Source: Chryseobacterium sp. MA9 (GTDB lineage: Bacteria > Bacteroidota > Bacteroidia > Flavobacteriales > Weeksellaceae). From it: a stretch of DNA of 64,000 bases. The stretch is from assembly GCF_024399315.1 (NCBI RefSeq), contig NZ_CP075170.1, positions 2,542,001 through 2,606,000 of the forward strand, written 5' to 3'. Below the pieces are notes generated by a model. That model was not told the origin of the DNA and did no database searches. It was given only the letters and a program-made list of their open reading frames with translations. This document shows positions 7,170-15,393 of the stretch, piece by piece (position 1 is the first letter of the stretch; each line of letters begins with the position of its first letter). The position numbers were made by a program, and so were the translations under genes.

Positions 7170-9992
7170 TTGAAAAAGATCAGCATTTGCCTTATTTTGT
7201 TCTGGGGAGTCGCACAGGTTTCTGCACAGAAAGACAGTATCTATATTGAAGCTAAACTGTCTCCTGACAAAAAAAATCTTGAGATTAGTCAGGAAATTGT
7301 TTACTACAATCATTCTGAAAAAGACCTGCAGACCATAAAACTCCTGAATTGGGTTTCCGCCTACAATAGACGCGGAACTTCTTTAGTCTACAGAAAACTG
7401 GAAGACCGAAATACTGATTTGCATTTTGCGAAAAGTGATCAATTGGGTAAACTTCTTGAACTGAATGTTAAGAATTCTGAAAATGAAGTTATTCCTGTTA
7501 CTACAATCTCAGATGAAAATCTTTTTATTCCTCTGAAAAATGTATTAAAACCTGGCGAAAGCGTTACTTTACAGTTGCAATACAAAATGCAGCTTCCCGA
7601 TAAAACCTTTACGGGATATGGAACATCCGCTCAGAATACAGTATTAAAATATTTCTTTATTGTTCCGGATCATTTTGATCCGGACAATATTTCCAAAAGA
7701 AACTACCACGATATTGAAGAACCGGTAAGTTTCAATACTTTCTGGACCGTAAACTTTGATATCCCTGTAAATAATTTTGTGGAAGGTAATCTCCCACAGG
7801 TTCAGATGAACTCATTCAAGGGATACCTGGATTCGGATCCTGAGTTTTTGATTTCGCCAACTGGCTATCCTTCAATAAAAACCAATATTGACGGCGCTGA
7901 AACCGAAATTAAGTTCGGTTATAATCTGAAACCAGAAGAAAAACAAAATCTGGAGTTTTATCTTCCTTTACAATTAAAGTTTCTGAAAGAAAGAATCGGA
8001 ATTCTTCCGAAAAGTATTTTTATTTCAGATAAATTCAGAGCTAAGGAAGACTTTTTCGGAAATAATGACATTACTTTCTGGAAATTCAAATTTCAGTTAT
8101 TTACCAATGCTGAAAAGACAGATCTGGATTATTTTGGAATCATTACCAAGAAAATTCTTGATGAGAACGTTATTGCTGATAAAGAAAAAGATCATTGGTT
8201 TAAAAACGGTTTAAAATCCTATCTGGAAATTCAGTATCTGAAAAAATTCTATGCTGACACCAAACTCTTAGGCACGCTTCCTGAGACCAGAGTATTCGGG
8301 ATTAAGCCTTTAAAATTCTTCCATGCATCCAAAGTAAAACTTCTGGATCGTTACGGACTTTCCTATCAGTATATCATGCTGCAAAATCTTGATCAGAAAA
8401 TTGATGAGCACTTCCCTGTTTTAAGTAATTTCAATGACATGGCTGTCAGTAGTTTTGAAACCGGAAGTCTTTTTAATTATTCGGCGGATAAAATGGGGTA
8501 CGACAGCTTCAATGATATTATAAAAAATTATATCTCTCAGAATACCGGAAAAAAAATTAATCCTGAAGATTTCCTGACTTCCCTTTCTGAGAAAAATAAA
8601 TCAGCAGCTTATCTCTCAAACTTTTTAAAACAGAAAAACAGGGTTGATTTCAAATTAAAAAACATTAAGAAAGCCAACGATTCCCTAGAGATAAAGATTA
8701 CAAAAAATACAGATATTTCCATTCCTGTAAAGCTGGAAACCGAGACCAAAGAAGGAGAAAAAAAGGTGTATTGGATAGATACTGAAGAAAATGAGCGCAC
8801 TACCAATCTGTCACTTCCTGCTTCGGATAACATCTATAAAGTCACATTAAATAGCGGCTACACCTTCCCTGAATCGAATTACAGAGATAACTTTCTATAT
8901 GCAAAAGGAATATTTTCTAATGCAAAAAAAATTAAACTTAAATTAATAAAAGATATTCCAAATCCGGAATACAACGAAATCTACATCACCCCAAGAGTAC
9001 GTTTCAACAATACGTATGATAAATTTCTTTTGGGAATTAACTTAAAAAACCAATCTTTATTTGATCAGAAATTTCTGTATTCAGTCACACCAACCTACAG
9101 TACCGGAACAGGAAAACTGACCGGTTCGGGAGCTGTTTCCTATTCTATTCTGCCTGCCGAAAGTATTATCCGAAGCTTAACCTTTGGAGTTTCCGGTTCT
9201 TATTTCCATTACGATTATGGATTAGCTTACAGAAAGAGTTCAATAGCTTCCTCTATCAACTTCAGAAAAAATCCCAGAAGTACAGTAAGCAGAAGCATTG
9301 GAGTTTCCTATAATTATTTTGAAAGAGACCTGAGCCCTAAAATGATTGCCAATAACGACTACAGCAAATACAATCTCTGGAGTATCGGGTATGGTTATAG
9401 TGACAGCCAGATGATCCATGAAAAAAGTTTTAGTCTGAGCACGCAGGGAATGGAAGACTTTAATAAAATAACAGCTGAAGGTTTCTACAGATGGGAATTT
9501 GCCCCTAAACAAAAGTTGAGTTTACGTTTATTTGCCGGATATTTTTTAAGAAACAACACAAGAAATAATCTTTTCGACTATGGAATTTCCAGAGTTTCCA
9601 ATTATTCATTCTCTTATAACCTTTTAGGAGAAAGTGCCAGCAGCGGTCTTCTTTCGCAGCAGTTTATATTAGCTGACGGTGGTTTTAAATCTTTTCTTCC
9701 GGGAACGGTAAACCAATGGATCACTTCCGCCAATGTAGATTCAAGCGTCTGGAAAATATTCCATGTATATGCTGATGCCGGGGTTTATAAAAACAAGGAT
9801 CTTCCTGCCAAATTCATATGGGATACCGGAGTTAAAGTAAGAATCATCCCGGATTTCCTGGAAGTTTATTTCCCGATACAGTCTTCTTTAGGTTTTGAAC
9901 CCTCATTTAAAGATTATGGAAAGCGTATCAGATATACACTGATTCTTAATCTTGGTTCCATTATCAATGCTGCAAGAAGAGGTTGGTATTAA
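7170..9992 (+). CDS. exported protein: degenerate M1-peptidase-like region plus outer-membrane barrel
   Basis: The protein has about 940 residues and a TTG start. No ATG gives the clear signal peptide that this start does (MKKISICLILFWGVAQVSAQ). Residues 20 to about 200 read as the beta-rich N-terminal domain of M1 aminopeptidases. Around residue 330 the segment DHWFKNGLKSYLEIQYLK resembles the M1 helix that carries the third zinc ligand, yet I find no HExxH motif ahead of it, so the site looks non-catalytic. From about residue 600 onward the sequence is alternating aromatic/polar strands ending in an aromatic (RRGWY), like an outer-membrane beta-barrel. It may be an outer-membrane protein with a periplasmic pseudo-peptidase domain; the role is unknown. 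Confidence 0.75.
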   Translation: MKKISICLILFWGVAQVSAQKDSIYIEAKLSPDKKNLEISQEIVYYNHSEKDLQTIKLLNWVSAYNRRGTSLVYRKLEDRNTDLHFAKSDQLGKLLELNVKNSENEVIPVTTISDENLFIPLKNVLKPGESVTLQLQYKMQLPDKTFTGYGTSAQNTVLKYFFIVPDHFDPDNISKRNYHDIEEPVSFNTFWTVNFDIPVNNFVEGNLPQVQMNSFKGYLDSDPEFLISPTGYPSIKTNIDGAETEIKFGYNLKPEEKQNLEFYLPLQLKFLKERIGILPKSIFISDKFRAKEDFFGNNDITFWKFKFQLFTNAEKTDLDYFGIITKKILDENVIADKEKDHWFKNGLKSYLEIQYLKKFYADTKLLGTLPETRVFGIKPLKFFHASKVKLLDRYGLSYQYIMLQNLDQKIDEHFPVLSNFNDMAVSSFETGSLFNYSADKMGYDSFNDIIKNYISQNTGKKINPEDFLTSLSEKNKSAAYLSNFLKQKNRVDFKLKNIKKANDSLEIKITKNTDISIPVKLETETKEGEKKVYWIDTEENERTTNLSLPASDNIYKVTLNSGYTFPESNYRDNFLYAKGIFSNAKKIKLKLIKDIPNPEYNEIYITPRVRFNNTYDKFLLGINLKNQSLFDQKFLYSVTPTYSTGTGKLTGSGAVSYSILPAESIIRSLTFGVSGSYFHYDYGLAYRKSSIASSINFRKNPRSTVSRSIGVSYNYFERDLSPKMIANNDYSKYNLWSIGYGYSDSQMIHEKSFSLSTQGMEDFNKITAEGFYRWEFAPKQKLSLRLFAGYFLRNNTRNNLFDYGISRVSNYSFSYNLLGESASSGLLSQQFILADGGFKSFLPGTVNQWITSANVDSSVWKIFHVYADAGVYKNKDLPAKFIWDTGVKVRIIPDFLEVYFPIQSSLGFEPSFKDYGKRIRYTLILNLGSIINAARRGWY

Positions 9993-10056
9993 TAGTAAAA
10001 ATTATTGTGGATATCTTTGTGGATTAAATCTCAACGGATAACACCTCTTATAAAAT

Positions 10057-10092
10057 AAAAGAACAGCTTGTGAATATTGGCTGTTCTTTTTT
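10057..10092. terminator. bidirectional terminator
   Basis: An 11-base stem (AAAAGAACAGC, 10057-10067, with GCTGTTCTTTT, 10080-10090) has T-runs on both strands. It lies between convergent genes ending at 9992 and 10101. Confidence 0.8.
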
Positions 10093-10100
10093 ATTAAAAA

Positions 10101-10910
10101 CTAATCTTTTATAATTTTCTGGGAGATCGGAATATTATTAATCGTTCCGGTAACGATATAAGTTCCTTTTGGAAGTTCAGCAATATCAAGAGTTGAGGCT
10201 AATTTCGTAGGCGATTTTTTAACAACCTGTCTGAATGTGTCATAGATTTTTACATCTTTCACTTCGGTTCCGAAGACAATTTTACTGTCCTTTATAAAAG
10301 GATTCTGTACAAAGCCGGATTTCACACTGCCTTCCAGGGAAAAATCAGCCATATTATCATTACTGCCTACCAATGTTCTTTTTATAGCTGTGGTTGTGGT
10401 TGGAGAAGGAGCTGGTCCATCTCCTTTAAACTGATCTGCATTTGCCCCATAGCCTACAAAATCCAGGACGTTAGATGCGGAAGGGCCGGTAACCTGTACT
10501 ATATTTCCGGCTAAAGCGATCTTTCCCGATACACTGGAAATTCTTAATCCGGAAGATTTGTTGGGTGTTCCATCAAAACTGGTAATAGTAGTGGCAATAA
10601 AATCCGGTGTTGGTAAATTTTCAACGCCTCCATCGATGGCTGATTCCTGAATCAAATATGTTTCATCAGGACCCAAAGTGAAATCCGGAAGTGTATGATA
10701 TTCAGTAAAAGGTCCTATCGCCGGAGCATATTGTATACTTGCCCCAGTCAAAGAAACCAGGTTCGTTCCGATGTTTTTGAGTACAATATAATTATTTTTC
10801 AATACGGCACCTGAATCTGCATTCCCGCCATAAATCTCATTGATCACAATCTGAGCATTTGAAAAGGCCATTAATGATACAAGCCCGATAAGAGTAAAGA
10901 TTTTTTTCAT
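10101..10910 (-). CDS. T9SS cargo protein with lamin-tail-type domain
   Basis: The 269-residue protein has a signal peptide (MKKIFTLIGLVSLMAFSNAQ). Residues 20 to about 155 read as a lamin-tail domain: IVINEIYGG opening, a NIGTNLVSLTG strand, DETYLIQ and VLDFVGYG. The last 55 residues are a type A T9SS sorting domain (VKIYDTFRQVV, then LPKGTYIVTGTI and a terminal QKIIKD), which directs export across the outer membrane and surface attachment. The linker and tail are close to those of the neighbour at 11069. The ligand or role of the passenger domain is unknown. Confidence 0.88.
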   Translation of the reverse strand: MKKIFTLIGLVSLMAFSNAQIVINEIYGGNADSGAVLKNNYIVLKNIGTNLVSLTGASIQYAPAIGPFTEYHTLPDFTLGPDETYLIQESAIDGGVENLPTPDFIATTITSFDGTPNKSSGLRISSVSGKIALAGNIVQVTGPSASNVLDFVGYGANADQFKGDGPAPSPTTTTAIKRTLVGSNDNMADFSLEGSVKSGFVQNPFIKDSKIVFGTEVKDVKIYDTFRQVVKKSPTKLASTLDIAELPKGTYIVTGTINNIPISQKIIKD

Positions 10911-11021
10911 CGTAATAATTTTTAGAAATGGATTTGTAATAAAAATATCAAAAACAATACCACCAAATTAAGAAATAAACAGCATACAAAAACCTAAAAA
11001 TCAGTAAATAATCATATGAAA

Positions 11022-11050
11022 AAACAGCCGCTTCAATGAAACGGCTGTTT
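11022..11050 (-). terminator. terminator downstream of the T9SS cargo gene at 11069
   Basis: A nine-base stem (AAACAGCCG, 11022-11030, with CGGCTGTTT, 11042-11050) with inner TTCA/TGAA pairing is followed on the minus strand by a T-run. It ends the gene whose stop is at 11069. Confidence 0.85.
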
Positions 11051-11068
11051 ATATTTTATCTAAAGAGA

Positions 11069-11938
11069 TTAGTCTTTAAGAACTTTTTGAGAAACCGGTT
11101 GGTTATTTACTGTACCTGTTACAATATAGTTTCCTTTTGCCAGTTCAGCAATATTTACAGTTCCGTTTTGTTTCACAGAACCTTCTTTCACAAGCTGTCC
11201 GAACATGTTGAAAACTTTTACGTCTTTTACATCAGATCCGAAAACAATCTCATTGTTTTTCACAAAAGAATTCTTTACAAAGTTCCCTGATTTTACATTT
11301 TTAGTATCAATAGCTGCTAAAGAAGCAGTAGACGAAGTAACAGTTAAAGAAATATCATCTATTCTCCAGTTGGCTGTACCAAGAGATGGAGTTCCTGTAC
11401 CAGGACTATCACTTCCATAGATTCTTAAGGTAACCGGAGCTGATTCTGCCCCAACTAAATTAGTACCTGAAAAAGTGATGTTATTCATTGCCCATGTACT
11501 ATTGTTATTTACATTTACACTACCTATTGCAGTAGCGTAGTTATCGATGCTGGAATATACTGTAATCTTTCCAGGTCCTGTAGATGTTCCTCTAGATCCT
11601 AAATTTAAAGAATTTAAAGTTACTTTATTGCCAGCAACAGGAGTAACTGTAACACTAAAATAAGTACTTGCAGCGGTAGAAAGAGCCTCTTTAAAAGCAG
11701 CAGCACCAAAATTACTAGACCCACTTGCACCTGTATAGCCAGAAGATACTGATGAGGTGGTAATTAAATTTGTAGTACCATTATTATTTCCCTGAGCAGC
11801 CGCGAATGCTACACTGGAAATATTAGCATTTGTACCAGAAACAGGATTTACAGAAGTACAATCCCACATGTAAGTTGTTTGTGCAAAAGCAAACGCACTC
11901 ACTACTACTGTAGCGAAAAGAGAATAAAGTTTTTTCAT
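11069..11938 (-). CDS. T9SS cargo protein, beta-rich passenger
   Basis: The 289-residue protein has a signal peptide cleaved after about residue 19 (AFAFAQ). The Ser/Thr/Gly/Asn-rich passenger (about 20-205) ends in a jelly-roll-like pattern (ANWRIDDISLTVT), as in choice-of-anchor type adhesin domains. Residues about 235-289 are a type A T9SS sorting domain (VKVFNMFGQLV, LAKGNYIVTGTV, terminal QKVLKD). Its tail and linker closely match those of the adjacent 10101 gene although the passengers differ. No enzyme motif is visible. A TAnnTTTG box lies upstream at 11976-11983. Confidence 0.87.
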   Translation of the reverse strand: MKKLYSLFATVVVSAFAFAQTTYMWDCTSVNPVSGTNANISSVAFAAAQGNNNGTTNLITTSSVSSGYTGASGSSNFGAAAFKEALSTAASTYFSVTVTPVAGNKVTLNSLNLGSRGTSTGPGKITVYSSIDNYATAIGSVNVNNNSTWAMNNITFSGTNLVGAESAPVTLRIYGSDSPGTGTPSLGTANWRIDDISLTVTSSTASLAAIDTKNVKSGNFVKNSFVKNNEIVFGSDVKDVKVFNMFGQLVKEGSVKQNGTVNIAELAKGNYIVTGTVNNQPVSQKVLKD

Positions 11939-11975
11939 GATTTACATTTTTTTGTTAATAAATTTCTTTATATCA

Positions 11976-11983
11976 CAAAACTA
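11976..11983 (-). promoter_or_regulatory. -7 promoter box of the 11069 T9SS cargo gene
   Basis: On the minus strand this reads TAGTTTTG (TAnnTTTG). It is 37 bases upstream of the ATG at 11938. Confidence 0.5.
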
Positions 11984-12048
11984 CACTTAACTTGTTGATT
12001 GAGGACAATAAATAAATTAAGTTTTTGTTAATTATACTTGACCCCGTA

Positions 12049-15000
12049 ATGTTAACATTTTTTAATTATTTTTACGAATTATTTTTAAAGTTGCGGAATT
12101 TTATTATCCTATTCGTTTTATTCTTCTTAGGCATATTTTCAGGAAGTGCTCAGGTATTTTCATGGAAAAATCCCAACATTCCTGAAGACAGCATTAAAAG
12201 GGATAGTATTCTCGCTGCACGGCTGGAACAGGACCTCTTTGCAAAAGACACCCTGGATTTCATAAGAACGCACAATAAGATCATTATTGATGAGGCTGTA
12301 CTGGCAAAAAATGATAAAAAGAGATTCTTAGGAGAGCTTAATTCAAAAGGTTCCATTATCCGTGGGATTACTTTTGGTAACAACCAGGGACAATCTGTAC
12401 AAAGTTCTATGGATCTCCAGATTTCAGGGCGATTATCAAAAGATGTCACGATTTTAGCCAGTATTTCTGATCATAATCTTCCTATTCAGGCTGATGGTTA
12501 TACCCAGACTTTAGAGGAATTTGACAAAATCTATATGCAGCTTAACATTAAGGAAAAGTCTATTCTTAGGGCGGGACACCTTGATCTTGTAGAAGCTAAA
12601 AATTATTTTGCGAAATATCAGAGAAGGAGTATGGGCCTTCAGTTTCAGACAGAATTTGGGAAGGAAAACAAAACATTGATAGACATTTCTGCCGGTGTTG
12701 CACGAAGTGAATTCCATAGAATCCGTTTTCAAGGGGTCGAAGGTAATCAGGGACCTTACCGTCTGACCGGTAAGAACGGCGAACAGTTCATCACACTGAT
12801 CTCCGGTTCTGAACAGGTTTTCATTGATGGTATCTTAATGAAACGAGGAGAAAACCAGGATTATATTATCAATTACAATACAGGTGAAGTTACCTTTACC
12901 AGTTTCCGTCCTATTTTCCAGCAAAACTTCATCACAATCTCTTATAACTACGCCAACAGAAATTATTCAAGGTATTTATTTACCGGAAAACTTGAGCATC
13001 AGAGAGAAAAATTCAAAGTAGGGCTAAACTGGTTCATGGAAAATGACAATAAAAATGCACCTCTTTCTTTAAATCTTTCTAAAGAAGATGAACAAATCCT
13101 TGCTGAAGCAGGAAATGACCCTAATCTGATGTATGCACCATCAGGAGTTGTTACCGAATATGATGTCAATAAAATTTTATACAAATTAAACTCTGCCGGG
13201 AATTTCTACGAATTTTCTACGGATCCTAACTTAACACTTTATCAGGTTTCTTTTACTTATTTCGGAGCTAATCTGGGAGATTATAAAATAGCACAAACAA
13301 CCAATAACGGACGTGTTTTTGAATATGTAGGACCTAATGCCGGAGATTACAGAGCTGTAAGAAAACTTCCTTCTCCTCAGAAATCACAGGTATATTCCCT
13401 GAATTCTGAGTATTTATTGAATGAAGGAAAAATAGGAGCTGACATCTCACTGAGTAATTATGACATCAATTTATTCTCATCAAAAGATTCTGAGCAGAAT
13501 ATGGGCTATGCATGGCGTATTTTCGGAAATAAAAGCTTTACGAAAAACACATGGAAGGGAACTCCTAGTTTTGAATATCAATATATAGACAGACAGTTTC
13601 ATATTCTTGACCGTATTAATGATGTGGAATTCTCAAGAGATTTTAACCTTACACAGGAGTTTAATAAGAGAACTCAAAACAGGTTTATCTTCAGCTTCCT
13701 GAACAAATGGAATAATAAATCTACTTTAAATTACCGCGTCAATTATCTGAATGAACAGGATTCTTACAAAGGGATTAAAAATGACCTTGACTTCGGCTGG
13801 CTGACAGGAAAATTCTTTACCAAAGGTAATCTATCTTATCTGAGTACCAATGCTACCCTTCAGGACACTAAATTCATCCGCGGCGGAGTTTCAACAGAGC
13901 TTACCGGGAAAAAAGGAAGCTGGGCCATTGGTGGAAGTATGGAACACAATGAAAAAAAATACAATGACACTCAACTTATGGATGTCACAAGTTTCAGCTG
14001 GAAAGAAATCTTTTTGCAAAAGAAAATCGGTGACAGTACCAGAACCAAGCTATTGGCAAAAGTATACATGAGAGATAATGACTCTGTGCGTGACAACCGA
14101 CTTCAGAATATGAATAATATTTTGGGTTTCATGGCCGAAAGTCAGATCATCAAAACGGAAAGAACTACGCTAAATGCTTTAATCCATTACAGAAAATTTT
14201 TCTACTCAGGTGCGGAAGGTGATGTTACCCGAAATAATGACTTCGTAGTTGGAAATATTTTATACAATCAACAGCTTTTCAGAAACGGGATGCGTCTTCA
14301 GGCCTTCTATGAACTTGGAAACGGACAGGAAGCACAGAGAGAATTCCAATACATTAAAGTAACTGATGGACAGGGTATATATAAATGGACAGATTATAAC
14401 GGAGACGGGATACAGCAGCTTGACGAATTTGAAATTGCAGAATATTCCGATCTTGCCCAATACATTCGTGTGTATACCAATTCCGTAAGGTATATCCCTT
14501 CCAATAAAAATAAATTACAGCTGGCATTATTTGTCAATCCAGCAATTGTTTTCAACTCAGAAAACGGATTTTTAAAGCGTTGGAATTTCAACATTTCATT
14601 GAATTCCCAAAACTCATTCTATAAAAAGGATAAAGTTCTTGTGCTGAATCCTTTTGAAAAGAACAGTGATCAGATCCTTAAAAATCAAAATATACTTGCT
14701 TCAGTACAATTCAATCCGACTGATAAATCAGGTTGGAACGGTAACTACAGATTCATCACAAATGATAATCTTATCAATGCCAATTTTAGTAATGAAGAGC
14801 GTGAACAAACCTCCCATTTCCTGAATATCGGATACTGGTTCAATAAAGAATTCAGAGTAGACTGGGAAAATTCTGTTCATGACATCCAAAACTCGTCACA
14901 ATTGTTTGCGACAAGGGATTATCGTCTCAATAATTTTGAAACAAAGCCTAAGGCCACTTATAAATTCACCGATGCCATACAGGCTGAGCTGTCCTCTGCT

Positions 15001-15318
15001 TTCCGTCAAAAGCAAAGACTGGATGGTGAAGAACTTCTTAAAGCTTTTGATGTTACAGGAACTATCCAATGGGAGCGCAGAAAAACATCCATCCGTGGAA
15101 ACTTCTCATTCATCAGCAACAATTTTACCGGAAACAACTTCAGTATCGTAGGAAATCAGATGCTGGACGGTTTGAAACCGGGAAAAAACCAGGTATGGAG
15201 TGTATTTATTCAGCAGGCGATCAACTCATTTATCCAGCTGAACCTTAATTACGAAGGAAGAAACTCCGGGGACCGGACCATTCATATCGGAAGTATGCAG
15301 GTAAAGGCAAGCTTCTAA
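12049..15318 (+). CDS. giant outer-membrane beta-barrel protein, conserved-type unknown
   Basis: The protein has about 1,089 residues. The frame opens at a TTG at 12025, but a near-consensus promoter box (TATACTTG, 12033-12040) lies inside that extension, so I place the start at the ATG at 12049. A TTG at 12091 would give an even cleaner signal peptide (MRNFIILFVLFFLGIFSGSAQ). The mature part has an early conserved-looking block (GSIIRGITFGNNQGQ, SISDHNLPIQADGYTQ, AGHLDLVEAKNYFAKYQRR) and then hundreds of residues of alternating aromatic strands. It also contains a DYNGDGIQQLDEFE acidic loop, possibly calcium binding. Large Bacteroidota barrels of this type are mostly uncharacterised. Monocistronic. 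Confidence 0.78.
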   Translation: MLTFFNYFYELFLKLRNFIILFVLFFLGIFSGSAQVFSWKNPNIPEDSIKRDSILAARLEQDLFAKDTLDFIRTHNKIIIDEAVLAKNDKKRFLGELNSKGSIIRGITFGNNQGQSVQSSMDLQISGRLSKDVTILASISDHNLPIQADGYTQTLEEFDKIYMQLNIKEKSILRAGHLDLVEAKNYFAKYQRRSMGLQFQTEFGKENKTLIDISAGVARSEFHRIRFQGVEGNQGPYRLTGKNGEQFITLISGSEQVFIDGILMKRGENQDYIINYNTGEVTFTSFRPIFQQNFITISYNYANRNYSRYLFTGKLEHQREKFKVGLNWFMENDNKNAPLSLNLSKEDEQILAEAGNDPNLMYAPSGVVTEYDVNKILYKLNSAGNFYEFSTDPNLTLYQVSFTYFGANLGDYKIAQTTNNGRVFEYVGPNAGDYRAVRKLPSPQKSQVYSLNSEYLLNEGKIGADISLSNYDINLFSSKDSEQNMGYAWRIFGNKSFTKNTWKGTPSFEYQYIDRQFHILDRINDVEFSRDFNLTQEFNKRTQNRFIFSFLNKWNNKSTLNYRVNYLNEQDSYKGIKNDLDFGWLTGKFFTKGNLSYLSTNATLQDTKFIRGGVSTELTGKKGSWAIGGSMEHNEKKYNDTQLMDVTSFSWKEIFLQKKIGDSTRTKLLAKVYMRDNDSVRDNRLQNMNNILGFMAESQIIKTERTTLNALIHYRKFFYSGAEGDVTRNNDFVVGNILYNQQLFRNGMRLQAFYELGNGQEAQREFQYIKVTDGQGIYKWTDYNGDGIQQLDEFEIAEYSDLAQYIRVYTNSVRYIPSNKNKLQLALFVNPAIVFNSENGFLKRWNFNISLNSQNSFYKKDKVLVLNPFEKNSDQILKNQNILASVQFNPTDKSGWNGNYRFITNDNLINANFSNEEREQTSHFLNIGYWFNKEFRVDWENSVHDIQNSSQLFATRDYRLNNFETKPKATYKFTDAIQAELSSAFRQKQRLDGEELLKAFDVTGTIQWERRKTSIRGNFSFISNNFTGNNFSIVGNQMLDGLKPGKNQVWSVFIQQAINSFIQLNLNYEGRNSGDRTIHIGSMQVKASF

Positions 15319-15344
15319 GTTTAACAGTTCCTTTTACAATAAAA

Positions 15345-15372
15345 AAATCCCCAATGTCACTATTGGGGATTT
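15345..15372 (-). terminator. terminator of the beta-helix cargo gene
   Basis: A perfect 11-base stem (AAATCCCCAAT, 15345-15355, with ATTGGGGATTT, 15362-15372) is followed on the minus strand by a seven-T run. It may also act weakly on the convergent plus-strand gene. Confidence 0.85.
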
Positions 15373-15393
15373 GTATTGGTTATTAACTAATTT

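Noticed and set aside
12025..12048. TTG start at 12025 for the giant barrel gene
   Set aside because: A near-consensus promoter box sits inside the extension, and the ATG at 12049 (or TTG at 12091) gives a better signal peptide.
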